Shown piece by piece: positions 8,357 through 18,255 of a stretch of DNA of 64,000 bases. Under the pieces are notes generated by a model. That model was not told the origin of the DNA and ran no database searches. It saw only the letters and a list, made by a program, of their open reading frames with translations. The translations under genes were made by a program, and so were the position numbers. The stretch spans positions 248,001 to 312,000 of the forward strand of contig CBDHFX010000001.1 of assembly GCA_965262845.1 (NCBI GenBank), read 5' to 3'. The DNA comes from ECT2AJA-044 sp965262845 (GTDB taxonomy: Bacteria > Bacteroidota > Bacteroidia > Flavobacteriales > ECT2AJA-044). Position 1 is the stretch's first letter; each line of letters starts with the position of its first letter.

Positions 8357-9174
8357 TGACCATGAAAAAGCTACTCTATCTGATCTTTCTTTCTGTCGGC
8401 CTCACAGCCGGATGCGATTATGTCGATGACCCGATCCAGGACCGTAACGGCGGGGGACCTAATCCGACCGATTCACTTGTACAAAAAGTTTTGGTTGAGG
8501 ACTACACCGGACACAAATGCCCTAACTGTCCTGAGGCCGCAACCTTAGCAGAAGACCTGAAGACGACATACGGTGACCGGGTCGTGGTCGTAGCAGTGCA
8601 CGCCGGATTCTTCGCAAGCACGAGTCCCGGATTCGAAACCGATTTCACAACCCCTGAAGGCGAGGCTATGAATTCTTTCTTTGGATTTACGGCGTACCCC
8701 TCAGGAATGGTAAATCGCAAGGGATATCCCAGTCAGCACATTTTGAACTTCCAGGCCTGGCCGCCAGAGGTATCTGATGCGATTTCCAAGGAGCCCCCTG
8801 CCAAAGTCAATATCAAAACAGACCTCAGCAGTAGCACAGTAACAACAGATATTGAGGTCATTTATCAAACGAGCCTCAATGGCAACTATGCCGTGGTCGT
8901 ATGGATTACCGAGGACGGTATCATAGCACCGCAGGTGCATACCGGTCAAACCATTTCCGACTATGAACACAACCATGTACTACGCGCTTCACTCAGCAGC
9001 ACCTGGGGTGATACCATCAGCTCCGGACCGGTTGATGTATCGACACCCTACACCACGTCCTATACCGCTACCTGGAACGCCGGGTGGAATGAGCAAAATT
9101 GCCATGTCGTAGCTTTTCTCTGCGACATTGACACCTATGAGGTACTTCAGGTAGAGGAAATCAAGCTGTTGTAG
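8356..9174 (+). CDS. Omp28-type lipoprotein with CxxC
   Basis: 272 residues from the ATG that overlaps the previous stop; a start two codons later (8362) is equally possible. A longer start at 8299 is rejected because it would bury the lipoprotein signal (KLLYLIFLSVGLTAGC). After the lipid cysteine comes a thioredoxin-like Omp28 domain with VEDYTGHKCPNCPEAATLAE, the same position and spacing of Cys-x-x-Cys as in the 4313 gene, and the shared block FTAYPSGMVNRKGYPS. The C-terminal half is beta-sandwich-like. It lacks a T9SS domain, so it is a membrane-anchored paralogue of the secreted one. Three bases separate it from ubiX. Confidence 0.85.
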   Translation: MTMKKLLYLIFLSVGLTAGCDYVDDPIQDRNGGGPNPTDSLVQKVLVEDYTGHKCPNCPEAATLAEDLKTTYGDRVVVVAVHAGFFASTSPGFETDFTTPEGEAMNSFFGFTAYPSGMVNRKGYPSQHILNFQAWPPEVSDAISKEPPAKVNIKTDLSSSTVTTDIEVIYQTSLNGNYAVVVWITEDGIIAPQVHTGQTISDYEHNHVLRASLSSTWGDTISSGPVDVSTPYTTSYTATWNAGWNEQNCHVVAFLCDIDTYEVLQVEEIKLL

Positions 9175-9177
9175 CAC

Positions 9178-9747
9178 ATGCCCGCATCCCATAAAATAGT
9201 CGTTGCCGTTACAGGAGCTTCCGGGGCGATCTATGCCAAGGTCCTGTTTGACCGGCTTCTGCAAGTGAAGGAACAGTGGGACGATATAGGGGTGGTGATG
9301 AGCGATAATGCACGCGATGTATGGGAACATGAGCTGGGGCAACGCGATTTCGAAAAACTGTCTTTCAAGCTGTATGAAAAAACGGATTTCACGGCGCCTT
9401 TCGCAAGCGGATCAGCCTGCTATGGCACCATGATCGTGGCCCCTTGCTCTATGGGCACGATGGCACGGATCGCCAACGGTTTCTCAGATGACCTCATCAC
9501 AAGGGCAGCGGATGTGATCCTGAAGGAGCGTCGCAAGCTCATTCTGCTGACCCGGGATACACCTCTGAATCTAATCCAGATCAACAATATGAAGGCAATT
9601 ACGGAAGCGGGGGGGATCATTATGCCGGCAGCACCGGGTTTTTACTCGCGGCCCAAAGATCTGGAAGAACTCGCCCTGACCGTTGTGGACCGGGCACTGG
9701 ACCTGGCCGGATTCAGTCTGAACACATATCGCTGGTCCGAAGAATGA
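9178..9747 (+). CDS. ubiX: UbiX-type flavin prenyltransferase
   Basis: Makes prenylated FMN, the cofactor of UbiD-family decarboxylases, from reduced FMN and dimethylallyl phosphate. The 189 residues match the family length. Motifs: the N-terminal phosphate-binding TGASGAIYAKVL, VMSDNARDV, the Ser/Gly-rich ASGSACYGTMIVAPCSMGTM, LLTRDTPLNLIQINNMKAI and AAPGFYSRPKDLEEL. No ubiD gene is in the window. In Bacteroidota such enzymes commonly support menaquinone-pathway or aromatic decarboxylations; which applies here is unknown. It is 4 bases from the next gene, so likely co-transcribed with both neighbours. Confidence 0.93.
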   Translation: MPASHKIVVAVTGASGAIYAKVLFDRLLQVKEQWDDIGVVMSDNARDVWEHELGQRDFEKLSFKLYEKTDFTAPFASGSACYGTMIVAPCSMGTMARIANGFSDDLITRAADVILKERRKLILLTRDTPLNLIQINNMKAITEAGGIIMPAAPGFYSRPKDLEELALTVVDRALDLAGFSLNTYRWSEE

Positions 9748-9751
9748 TCCG

Positions 9752-11698
9752 ATGAAAAAAGTTTTCGCCATCGTTCTGTCCGGATCCCTTGCGGCCTGCT
9801 CAGCTCCGCGATCCGAGGAAAAAACCGAAGATCAAAAGGAAACCGGCTTACTTCGGCCAGATACATTCCACATTCCCGCATCGCACCACAACCTGAAGTT
9901 TGATGAACAAAATCGCCTTACTGCGGAATACGATGGAAAGATCTTTACGGAAGTTGCTCGTCCTCCCTATCATGTGATGTCGGAATTTCGCAGAGCGTTC
10001 CGTGGGACCGAAAGCGGATTGAGCTTTGATTTCGGATCGGAATTCGACGGGACCCTCTACTTCGGATTCATTCCGTTTAAGGACTACCGTCATCCGCAGC
10101 CGGTTTTTTTTAAGAGTCCGGCCAGGATCACAGCCGGAAAAGGAGAAATAAACATAGATCAACTCCGCGGCAAATACGACATGATCGGCTGGGAAACATC
10201 GGGGCACGGCATTTTAGGCTACCGTGTTGCTGATACTGATGGAACGCTTATCTATGAAGGGCGCATTGCCTTCCGGGGAACAGGGCCTTTTGAAACGGCA
10301 GCCACGATCACGGAGGGACCTTTCGTGCACAACCTCGGATCGGATTCCGCCCAGATCAGCTTCAGTACAGATCGCGCCGTGAAGGCGCAGATCCGTCTTG
10401 ACCTAAGCGCCGGGATCAACCTGAAGCATGAGACCCGTTACGATGGACAGGAGCATTTGTATATAGCGACTTTGAGTGGCCTGACTCCCCGGACAGAATA
10501 TGAATACACGATCGCATTCGACGGGTATGAGCAAACTCATTCATTCCGAACCGCGCCGGCTCCGGGAACGCGGTCCGGATTTACTTTCGCCTATTGCAGT
10601 GATTCGCGTAACGGTCAAGGTGGTGGCGAGCGCAATCTCTACGGTTCCAATGCGTATATCATGAAGAAGATGATGGCCCTGGCAACGCAACAGAATGCTG
10701 CCTTTATGCAGTTCAGTGGTGACCTGATCAATGGGTATTTGATGGATGATGATGAAATGGACCTACAGTACGCGAACTGGAAACATGCCGTTGAGCCTTT
10801 TCTGCATTATATGCCCGTATACGTTTCATTTGGAAATCACGAGTCCCTGAATCATACGCTCGTGGCCGGAGATGGGAGCTACATGGGTATTGACCGGATG
10901 CCGTTCGCCACCGAATCAGGTGAGATCGTGTTTATGCGCCATTTCGTGAATCCGACCGGACTCACCGGGTCGGAAGATGGAATGTCCTATGATCCGGATC
11001 CGGAAACGATTGATTTTCCTCCGTACGATGAAACGGTATTCACATATTCATACGACAATGTGGCCATAATCGTTTTGAATTCGAATTACTGGTATGCGAC
11101 CAATATAGATATGGTTCAGGCAACCGGCGGAGGCCAGCATGGTTACATAATGGATCGTCAGGTAAAGTGGTTCCAAAAAACCATTCAGGCCCTGCAGGCG
11201 GATGCCAATATTGATCACATTTTCGTAACACAGCATACGCCTTGTTTCCCGAACGGGGGACATGTGGGAGACGATATGTGGTACCACGGAAATAACGAGG
11301 TACGTAGCTGGGTGAGTGGCCGACCCATGAAGAAAGGGATTTTGGAGCGCCGCGACGAACTCCTGGAGATCATGATCAACGAGAGCTCGAAAGTGCGGGC
11401 GATCCTGACGGGTGATGAGCACAATTACTGTCGTACGGAGGTTGGTCCATTGACCCAGATCTATCCGGATGATTGGAAAGGACCCAGGCTTGAAATGAGT
11501 CGGACCATCTGGCAAATCAACAACGGTGCAGCGGGTGCTCCTTACTATGCGCAGGAAAAAACTCCCTGGACCCCTCAGACAAAAGGATTTTCAACGCAGA
11601 ATGCCCTGGTCCTTATTGACGTGAAAGGCAAATTCGTGAACGTGCGCGTTTTGAATCCGGACACCCTGGAAAAAATAGACGAATTTTCCATAAATTAA
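9752..11698 (+). CDS. Lipoprotein metallophosphoesterase with fibronectin-like domain
   Basis: 648 residues. A lipoprotein signal (MKKVFAIVLSGSLAACSAP) is followed by about 170 residues of beta structure, a purple-acid-phosphatase-like fibronectin domain (about 185-280; LSGLTPRTEYEYTIAFDGYE) and a calcineurin-type metallophosphoesterase domain (about 285-600). Metal-binding blocks are all present: CSDSR, FSGDLINGY, SFGNHES, TQHTPCFPNGGH and LTGDEHNY. It probably hydrolyses phosphate esters at the cell surface or in the periplasm; substrate unknown. It is last of a five-gene run starting at the TlpA gene. The 197 bases after it hold an 8-base inverted repeat (AATTCATT/AATGAATT, about 11840-11885) but no clear terminator. 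Confidence 0.88.
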   Translation: MKKVFAIVLSGSLAACSAPRSEEKTEDQKETGLLRPDTFHIPASHHNLKFDEQNRLTAEYDGKIFTEVARPPYHVMSEFRRAFRGTESGLSFDFGSEFDGTLYFGFIPFKDYRHPQPVFFKSPARITAGKGEINIDQLRGKYDMIGWETSGHGILGYRVADTDGTLIYEGRIAFRGTGPFETAATITEGPFVHNLGSDSAQISFSTDRAVKAQIRLDLSAGINLKHETRYDGQEHLYIATLSGLTPRTEYEYTIAFDGYEQTHSFRTAPAPGTRSGFTFAYCSDSRNGQGGGERNLYGSNAYIMKKMMALATQQNAAFMQFSGDLINGYLMDDDEMDLQYANWKHAVEPFLHYMPVYVSFGNHESLNHTLVAGDGSYMGIDRMPFATESGEIVFMRHFVNPTGLTGSEDGMSYDPDPETIDFPPYDETVFTYSYDNVAIIVLNSNYWYATNIDMVQATGGGQHGYIMDRQVKWFQKTIQALQADANIDHIFVTQHTPCFPNGGHVGDDMWYHGNNEVRSWVSGRPMKKGILERRDELLEIMINESSKVRAILTGDEHNYCRTEVGPLTQIYPDDWKGPRLEMSRTIWQINNGAAGAPYYAQEKTPWTPQTKGFSTQNALVLIDVKGKFVNVRVLNPDTLEKIDEFSIN

Positions 11699-11895
11699 GG
11701 TTCCGCCCATCGGGCATCTGCAAAAGATCCGGTGTTCCTGGCCATGGTTCTGCTGTGACCTGAACCCATCGCTGAGAATTTCATAAAACGCCTTGCCAAA
11801 AGCTCAGATCAATGCCGGATTAAATTTGGGAGATTCCTGTAATTCATTCAAGTGAAGTTCCAGGTATACGATCCTGCAATGAATTCCTGGTGGAA

Positions 11896-14271
11896 CTAGA
11901 AATCAACGATCACTCCAATCGTCGGAAGCACGGTCCCAACGGTATTTTCGAGTTCCCTGAGCAGGTATCGGGTCGGATCCTGCGGATCTTCAACCGGATC
12001 CCCATTGTCGTCACGAACCACATCTACCAGGGGCTGTTGTTCTAATGTGAAGCCCAACACGTTCTCCACGTCGAAATAGAGATTCAGGTTCCACCGATCG
12101 AAATACCATTTTTTGTCGATCCGCACATCCAGCTGATGGTAGTTGCCGTTACGCAGGGTATTGATCTGCGTATAATCAGGCAGGCCGGACCCGGTCACGT
12201 CCCAAACTGATTTGAGTGAGGTTGCAGTCAAATCATACGGTGTGTAGGGGGCACCACCGAGGAAGCGCCAGCGGAATCCGACCTCCCAGTTTTTGCCCCA
12301 TTTTTTTCCTCCCGTCAGGGAGACCAGGTGACGATTATCCCAGCTCGAAGGCACATACTCCATACCCGTATTAATGAATTCGCTCTTCACGAAGGTGTAG
12401 CTCACAATTCCGTAGAATCCTTTGAATAGCTTCTGCTGGTACAGGACCTCCAGCCCATAGGCACGTCCTTCTGACGACGGTATGGCCGGTTCACTCCCGA
12501 TCACGCCAAAATCACTGCCGAGGTTGGCGAGTGAAATACTATCACGGGTAAGCAATGGGTAATTGTCGTAGGTCTTAAAAAATCCCTCCACACTTACCTT
12601 GGCATTGATCGGTAGCAAATAGCTGAAGCCGGCTACAAGGTGATTGCTTTGCACGTATCCAATGCCATTCTCCTGATTAACAGGTACCCCACGGTTGTCC
12701 CGGTAACCGAGCACCGTGTAGGGAGGCAGCTGAAAAAAGATACCGGTGTTGAAATTGAAGCTGAGTTTGTCCGTGATGCCGTAGGAAAGACTGGACCGGG
12801 GCGAGAACTGGCGGAGTGGATTGCCCGTTTCGCCGTTGTAGTCTGAGCCGTCAATCCGGAATCCGGCCGAGATAGCCAGGCGAGGCAGCGGATTGAAGCT
12901 GTAGTTCCCAAAGAGCCCGTACTTCCACAGATCAAGCTGTGAGCTAAAATCTACGGTGATGGGCTGACCGTTAGCTACAGTCCTGTTGAAGGTACTATTC
13001 CTGTATCGGGCATGTTCCAGATTGCCCCCGTATACGATGCGCTGAGTTCCGTAGCGCAGGATGTTCTCGTACCTGAACTTGTTTTCGATCTCCTGCGACT
13101 GGTAATTGAGGATCAGATTGTTCGGATCACTATCATCGTTCTCTTCGTACTTGGTCGCCGTGTTGTTCAGATGATATCGACTTAGCACAAAATTCTGGTA
13201 CCCATTTTCTCCATAGAGCATATACCTGATCCCGGTGGAATAATTCCACTGTTCATTCACAGGCAGATTATTGAGAATGTATTGCTGTAATTCTGTTTCG
13301 TTAGCTTCCAGGTTTAGTGCGAAGTTGTCAATAGCTCCGATCCCCAGCAGTGTGATTTCACTTCGATCATTGATCCTGTGTTTTACCTTGAGCGTGAAAT
13401 CGTTGTACGTGGGTAAGAATGGGAGTTCTAGCAAGCTAAACAGGAACTGGAGGTAAGATCGCCTTATGGAAAGGATCATTCCTGTGCTTTCTCTGACCGG
13501 TCCTTCGATAGTCAGGCCGATATCACTGGCACCGATCTGACCTTTGAACCCCCAATCTTCGGTTCGCGGGTCCTTCAACCGAAGATCCATGACCGAGCTG
13601 AGCGCATAGCCCCGATTCACCGGAAAAGCACCCGTATAGAAATCAACTCCTTCGAGGAAGTTTACGTTGATGATTCCCACGGGTCCACCACCACCACCTT
13701 GTGTACTAAAGTGGTTAATAGAGGGGATTTCGATCCCGTCAAGGTAAAATCGGTTCTCATTGGGTGCCCCACCCCGAACGATCAAGTCGTTCCGAAAGTT
13801 CACCGTTGAAGCCACCCCTGGCAGGTTTTGGATCACCCGCGAAATATCCTGATTTCCGCCCGGGCTCCGGCGAATCTCGTTCACTCCGAGGTTCTGCACC
13901 GACACAGGGCTCTCGGCATTCTTCTCAAAGGGATTCGCAACCACTTCCACTTCGGCCAGCTGTTCGGCGTCCTCTTCCAGCCTGATCGTCAGCTGTGCGG
14001 GAGCAGCCGGTGACACCTGGATCTCAGGTATCAACCTGGTCTGATACCCAATGAAACGGACCTCCAAATGGTATAATCCCGCGTTGAGATGGAGTTCAAA
14101 ATTCCCTTCGACATCAGTGGTGGTACCGTATTCAGTATCCTGTGCCACCACACTGGCGAAAGGCAGTGGTTCGTTGTTCTTGGCATCGACAACCTGACCG
14201 CGAATAATGGCATGCTGGGCCATCAATTCCAGAGCGAACAGGGAAATGAAAAGAGTCAGTAAAGATTTCAT
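11896..14271 (-). CDS. TonB-dependent outer-membrane receptor
   Basis: 791 residues. Signal peptide MKSLLTLFISLFALELMAQ, then a carboxypeptidase-regulatory-like domain (about 22-110; RGQVVDAKNNEPLPFASVVA), a plug domain (about 125-240; DISRVIQNLPGVASTVNFRN and RGGAPNENRFYLDGIEIP) and a 22-strand-type barrel ending in GVIVDF with terminal Phe. It imports a ligand bound at the surface using TonB energy. No SusD partner is adjacent, so a polysaccharide-utilization locus is unlikely; metal-chelate or peptide import are possible. It stands alone, with 60 bases to the upstream helical-repeat gene on the same strand. Confidence 0.92.
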   Translation of the reverse strand: MKSLLTLFISLFALELMAQHAIIRGQVVDAKNNEPLPFASVVAQDTEYGTTTDVEGNFELHLNAGLYHLEVRFIGYQTRLIPEIQVSPAAPAQLTIRLEEDAEQLAEVEVVANPFEKNAESPVSVQNLGVNEIRRSPGGNQDISRVIQNLPGVASTVNFRNDLIVRGGAPNENRFYLDGIEIPSINHFSTQGGGGGPVGIINVNFLEGVDFYTGAFPVNRGYALSSVMDLRLKDPRTEDWGFKGQIGASDIGLTIEGPVRESTGMILSIRRSYLQFLFSLLELPFLPTYNDFTLKVKHRINDRSEITLLGIGAIDNFALNLEANETELQQYILNNLPVNEQWNYSTGIRYMLYGENGYQNFVLSRYHLNNTATKYEENDDSDPNNLILNYQSQEIENKFRYENILRYGTQRIVYGGNLEHARYRNSTFNRTVANGQPITVDFSSQLDLWKYGLFGNYSFNPLPRLAISAGFRIDGSDYNGETGNPLRQFSPRSSLSYGITDKLSFNFNTGIFFQLPPYTVLGYRDNRGVPVNQENGIGYVQSNHLVAGFSYLLPINAKVSVEGFFKTYDNYPLLTRDSISLANLGSDFGVIGSEPAIPSSEGRAYGLEVLYQQKLFKGFYGIVSYTFVKSEFINTGMEYVPSSWDNRHLVSLTGGKKWGKNWEVGFRWRFLGGAPYTPYDLTATSLKSVWDVTGSGLPDYTQINTLRNGNYHQLDVRIDKKWYFDRWNLNLYFDVENVLGFTLEQQPLVDVVRDDNGDPVEDPQDPTRYLLRELENTVGTVLPTIGVIVDF

Positions 14272-14331
14272 TCCAAAAACCTTTTATCAGTGGTTGATCA
14301 TGTTGACCCGGCAAAATTTGTAAAATAGCTG

Positions 14332-15885
14332 TTAGCGGTCCAGCGTTACCCCGTGTTTTTCCCGGACTATATCCCCAAAGGGGCGATCTTTGATCTTGCT
14401 GTCGCACCACGAAATAAAATCGAAATATTCAAAAGGCGCCTTTTCCATCGGTTCTCCGATCAATTTGGAAAGTTCTTTCTGCAGTTCCCGGAACAGTTCC
14501 AAAGGGTCTGATTCGTCCTGAGACAAGCGTTTGAAGAATCCGATCAGGGTTTGCTCAGTGCTGAAGACCCGATTGTGGATTTTGAGGTAGCGATAGGTAT
14601 TTACGCTTTCACAACTCACCAATTTCAGATGGCCCAGTTCATAATGGAGTATCAGGTTCATGAGTTTTGAGAAGCTGAATAAGTCCTCGTTCTCATTGAT
14701 CCGTGTTTCGTTGAGGATCATGTTGATATACTTCAGGCTGTCTGAATACTGTTCCAGTCCAAAATAGAGGACCGCAATATTGAACAGGAAATCGGCCTTG
14801 CGGAGCGGGCTGAGCTTAGCGTTGAATTTCTGTAGCCCGGCCTCGACATCAGGCAGGATTTCCATGGCCCGATGGTATTCTCCTTTTTGCACATGAACGG
14901 TGAGTTCCAGCGACTTCAGAATGATAAATATCCGCATTTGCAGATCTACATTGTCTCTTTGATCAAGCCGCGCCACAAACTCATTGAGTTTTTTGAAGTG
15001 ATCACGGATCTCGTCATGCTTCTTCAACTGATTTCCGATGTAGATCACATTGGACAATATACTGAAGTACGTGCTCGGCTCTTCCTTGAACAGGATGAAG
15101 TTGTTTTCGATCAAGCGCAGATTCAGGATCATGTGCTGATAACACTTCTCGTAGTCGCCGGTCGAGAAATGATGAGCTGAGTAGATATGGTGGTATAGGT
15201 ATTTTGCCTCTACGGTTAGTGCCATATCTTCATTCTGCAGGTGCGGATCCTTCAGGATCTTTTTAAATTTGTCCTTTTCCTCCAGATTCCGGACCTTTCC
15301 CCCCTTGTACAATGGCAGGAAGAAGCGCGATTTCAGGTTCCAGAAGATGTAGTAGTTCCTGATGAGCCCGATCGTATGCAGGTCTTCCTCCAGAATGTCC
15401 TGGATGGCCTGATCATCCTGCCCGGAATAGTTGTCCTTCTCCAGGATCCGTTTCTCCCACAGCCGGATTTCGAGCAATGTTGTATGCTTGTTGTGCTTCA
15501 GGGCCAGTTTCTTGGCCTTTTTCAGAAGTGTGTCGCACTGGCGGTATAGTGTTTTTTTGTACAGGATCTCCGCCATGTGCAACACCTTCTTCAGCTCTGC
15601 ATCCACCGAGCTGGAATCATGGTAGGCATGCAGGCTTTTCAGAATGAGTTTGTATAGCCGCGACTTGTTCACCGGGAAGCGCGTTATGAATTCCTCGCCC
15701 TTGAATTGCTTCAGCAGTGCCTGCTCATCATACGTTTCCTGTTGATTTATGGCATTGAATACCTGGATGTGTGAGTAGTTTTCTTTCATTACATGTCGGG
15801 TCGCATAGATCTTGAAATACCGCTTTTCCTGCCGCGTCAGGCTATGTATCAATGCATGCAGATGTTCGTCCGTTTTTTTAGACAT
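14332..15885 (-). CDS. Cytoplasmic helical-repeat (TPR-like) protein, function unknown
   Basis: 517 residues from the ATG at 15885 (MSKKTDEHLHALIHSLTRQE); the 38 codons upstream look like untranslated leader rather than protein. The opening resembles a Bacteroidota-specific family that starts with a block like LTRQEKRYFKIYA, then continues as paired amphipathic helices (AEILYKKTLYRQCDTLLKKA, DFLFNIAVLYFGLEQYSDSL) like tetratricopeptide repeats. No signal peptide, membrane segment or catalytic motif. It may be a scaffold. It is next to a TonB receptor on the same strand and divergent from a glycosyltransferase; neither gives a firm clue. Confidence 0.75.
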   Translation of the reverse strand: MSKKTDEHLHALIHSLTRQEKRYFKIYATRHVMKENYSHIQVFNAINQQETYDEQALLKQFKGEEFITRFPVNKSRLYKLILKSLHAYHDSSSVDAELKKVLHMAEILYKKTLYRQCDTLLKKAKKLALKHNKHTTLLEIRLWEKRILEKDNYSGQDDQAIQDILEEDLHTIGLIRNYYIFWNLKSRFFLPLYKGGKVRNLEEKDKFKKILKDPHLQNEDMALTVEAKYLYHHIYSAHHFSTGDYEKCYQHMILNLRLIENNFILFKEEPSTYFSILSNVIYIGNQLKKHDEIRDHFKKLNEFVARLDQRDNVDLQMRIFIILKSLELTVHVQKGEYHRAMEILPDVEAGLQKFNAKLSPLRKADFLFNIAVLYFGLEQYSDSLKYINMILNETRINENEDLFSFSKLMNLILHYELGHLKLVSCESVNTYRYLKIHNRVFSTEQTLIGFFKRLSQDESDPLELFRELQKELSKLIGEPMEKAPFEYFDFISWCDSKIKDRPFGDIVREKHGVTLDR

Positions 15886-16106
15886 GTGGCTGAACCTGGC
15901 TATCCCAGCGGAATTTTTAATAATAGGCTCACGATCATTTGAGCAACTTATTTCGGAGTATTTGCAAGAGCAATGTACATAAAATTCCGGTTTTCGCAAT
16001 AGTTATACCTAAGGCTGTTTTTTTACACCGTGCAACTTCTGCAACGGTTGTACCTTGTGCGGCGCAATCCATTCCTTCATTGTGTGTTGAATTGAGACAA
16101 GTGTTT

Positions 16107-17273
16107 ATGTGTACCACCGTTTTCTGGATATTGCTGTTCCTGGTATTCTACTCCTACGCAGGTTATGGGATCATGCTGGGTGTTCTGATCAAATTGGGAT
16201 TCCGGCAAAAAGAAAAACAGGGCGAACCGGGCGAGTGGCCCACCGTGGCATTGATCGTGCCGTGTTTCAACGAAGGATCCTGCATTGGGGAAAAGATCAG
16301 GAATTCCCTCGAACTTGATTATCCGGCCGATCGAATCGAATTCATCTTCATTTCGGACGGAAGCTCGGACGATACACCAGACATTGTAAAGCGCCATAAA
16401 GGGCAGGTGAAGGCCATGCACGAAGATGCCCGACGTGGCAAGGTCGCTGCGATGAATCGCGCCGTAGGCGCAACAGAAGCGGAAATACTTGTTTTTTGTG
16501 ACGCAAATACCGAATTGAATAAGGAGGCGGTCCGCAACATGGTCCGGCATTATCAGGATCCTAAAGTTGGGGGAGTGGCCGGAATGAAGACCATTAAACA
16601 GAACGATACTGAAAGTGCCTGTGGAGCGGGAGAAGGCATCTACTGGAAGTATGAATCAATCCTGAAGAAGCTGGATAGCCGTTTTTATACGGTGGTGGGA
16701 GCGGCCGGAGAACTGATGAGCTATCGCCGGAAGCTATATGAAGAATTGCCGCAGGATACCATTTTGGATGATTTCATGCAGAGCATGCGGATCTGCGAAA
16801 AGGGATACCGGGTTGTGTACGAACCACATGCCCGGGCGGCGGAATGGGCCTCGGCCAGTGTGGAAGAAGAATTGAAGCGTAAGATCAGGATCGCCGCAGG
16901 CGGCTGGCAAAGTATGCTCCGCTTGAAACGCGCCGGGAATCCGTTCCCTGACCTTAAGCTTTGGTTCCAGTATGTATCGCACCGGATATTTCGCTGGAGT
17001 GTTGGCCCCATCAGCTTTTTTCTGTTGGTTCCGCTAGTGACCTACCTTTGGTGGACCGGTACAGCCGGGTCCGATCTCTTCTTTTGGGCTATGGTTGCAG
17101 GGTACATCATGGTTATCACAGGCCGGTTACTGAACAGTTGCAAGACCCAGATCAAGGTCTTCTGGGTACCCTACTACTTCTTTGTGATGAACTATGCCGT
17201 GATCATAGGGCTCTTCCGCTTTCTGAAAGGGAAGCAGTCCAGCCTTTGGGAACGCGCCCAACGTGCCCAATAA
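16107..17273 (+). CDS. Family 2 glycosyltransferase, membrane-bound
   Basis: 388 residues from the ATG at 16107, which begins a membrane helix (MCTTVFWILLFLVFYSYAGY); the longer upstream start adds an unlikely Cys-rich leader. The GT-A domain has VALIVPCFNEGSCIGEKI, the nucleotide-binding FISDGSSDDT, the metal-binding DANTEL in place of DxD, an acceptor-site LDD and GGWQSM corresponding to the QxxRW region. Two or three C-terminal membrane helices follow. Such enzymes make surface polysaccharide or glycolipids in the inner membrane. It stands alone, so the product cannot be inferred. Confidence 0.88.
   Translation: MCTTVFWILLFLVFYSYAGYGIMLGVLIKLGFRQKEKQGEPGEWPTVALIVPCFNEGSCIGEKIRNSLELDYPADRIEFIFISDGSSDDTPDIVKRHKGQVKAMHEDARRGKVAAMNRAVGATEAEILVFCDANTELNKEAVRNMVRHYQDPKVGGVAGMKTIKQNDTESACGAGEGIYWKYESILKKLDSRFYTVVGAAGELMSYRRKLYEELPQDTILDDFMQSMRICEKGYRVVYEPHARAAEWASASVEEELKRKIRIAAGGWQSMLRLKRAGNPFPDLKLWFQYVSHRIFRWSVGPISFFLLVPLVTYLWWTGTAGSDLFFWAMVAGYIMVITGRLLNSCKTQIKVFWVPYYFFVMNYAVIIGLFRFLKGKQSSLWERAQRAQ
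16456..16471 (+). repeat. ATC-hairpin repeat, loop GTA
   Basis: ATC-GCGCC-GTA-GGCGC, perfect 5-bp stem, inside the glycosyltransferase gene (encodes NRAVGA). Confidence 0.55.
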
Positions 17274-17401
17274 ATTTTCCCCAGGGCCATTTTTTAAAAA
17301 AGAGAGGGGCAACAATAAGTGGTATACAATAATCGTTAATATAGTAGAATAAAACATTTGCGCACCATCTGACACGGAAAAAATAGTTGTTTTTTAGGTG
17401 G

Positions 17402-17450
17402 GGAAAGCCCTTTGACGGATCGAATATGATCTCGAAAAGGGTTTTCTTTT
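17402..17450 (+). terminator. Possible terminator after the glycosyltransferase gene
   Basis: GGAAAGCCCTTT pairs with AAAGGGTTTTC (one G-T pair) around a 21-base loop and is followed by TTTT. It is 130 bases after the stop. The rest of 17274-17556 is AT-rich and holds no gene that I can see. Confidence 0.45.
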
Positions 17451-17533
17451 GGGGTCTGGGCTAATATGAGCGCATGAAGATTGATCCTCACTGATATTGG
17501 CTGAAAAAGGTATGATCCGTACTAATTGAGTAT

Positions 17534-17547
17534 CTTGGCCTGCCAAG
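17534..17547. promoter_or_regulatory. Inverted repeat before the O-methyltransferase gene
   Basis: CTTGGC-CT-GCCAAG, a perfect 6-base inverted repeat, overlaps a weak -7 box (TATCTTGG, 17531-17538) and ends 9 bases before the ATG. It could be an operator or a leader hairpin covering the start. Confidence 0.35.
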
Positions 17548-17556
17548 CTATACAAC

Positions 17557-18201
17557 ATGGATTTTCTGAACCCTGAGATCGAAACCTACGCCCTGGCACA
17601 CACCACGCCGGAGTGCGAACTGCTGCACAGGATCGATCGCGAGACCCACATGAAGGTGCCCAATCCCCGTATGCTGAGCGGCCACCTTCAAGGCCAGTTC
17701 CTGGCCCTGATCTCGAACATGATCCAACCCCGGTACATCCTTGAGGTCGGCACCTATACTGGTTACAGTGCCATCTGCTTATTACAGGGCCTGCGGCCCG
17801 ATGGGGAACTGCATACCATTGATTGCGACGAGGAGATCGCCGATAGAACCGCCGGGTATTTCCGGGAAGCCAAAGGAGGAGAGCGTATTCATGCCCATCT
17901 GGGGGATGCCAAAGAGATCCTGAACGATTTGAAGCGACCATGGGACCTGGTATTTCTTGATGCAGATAAAGAGAATTATGTGTGCTACTACAAACAGGTG
18001 TTTGATTATCTGAAGGTGGGCGGATACCTCCTGGCCGACAACGTTCTGTGGAGTGGGAAGGTGCTTGGGGTGGCCGGGGAAGGAGATGTGGATACGGCCG
18101 GGCTTCAGGCGTTTAACCGAATGGTTCAGGAGGACGACCGGGTGGAGAATATGTTACTTCCGTTGCGGGATGGACTCATGCTGGCTCGCAGGTTTCTGTA
18201 A
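17557..18201 (+). CDS. Class I SAM-dependent O-methyltransferase
   Basis: 214 residues of the catechol/caffeoyl-CoA O-methyltransferase type. Motifs: the SAM-binding ILEVGTYTGYSAICLLQGL (about residues 61-79), LHTIDCDEE, the metal-binding DLVFLDADKENY, and NVLWSGKV where the second metal ligand lies. It is cytoplasmic and likely methylates a hydroxyl of a small catechol-like molecule with a divalent metal; the substrate is unknown. Start chosen at the only early ATG. A strong terminator follows at 18256. Confidence 0.9.
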   Translation: MDFLNPEIETYALAHTTPECELLHRIDRETHMKVPNPRMLSGHLQGQFLALISNMIQPRYILEVGTYTGYSAICLLQGLRPDGELHTIDCDEEIADRTAGYFREAKGGERIHAHLGDAKEILNDLKRPWDLVFLDADKENYVCYYKQVFDYLKVGGYLLADNVLWSGKVLGVAGEGDVDTAGLQAFNRMVQEDDRVENMLLPLRDGLMLARRFL

Positions 18202-18255
18202 CGCTCCCAATGGGCATAATGATCTGTGAAGGAAGATACTCCCCCTGGATATATG

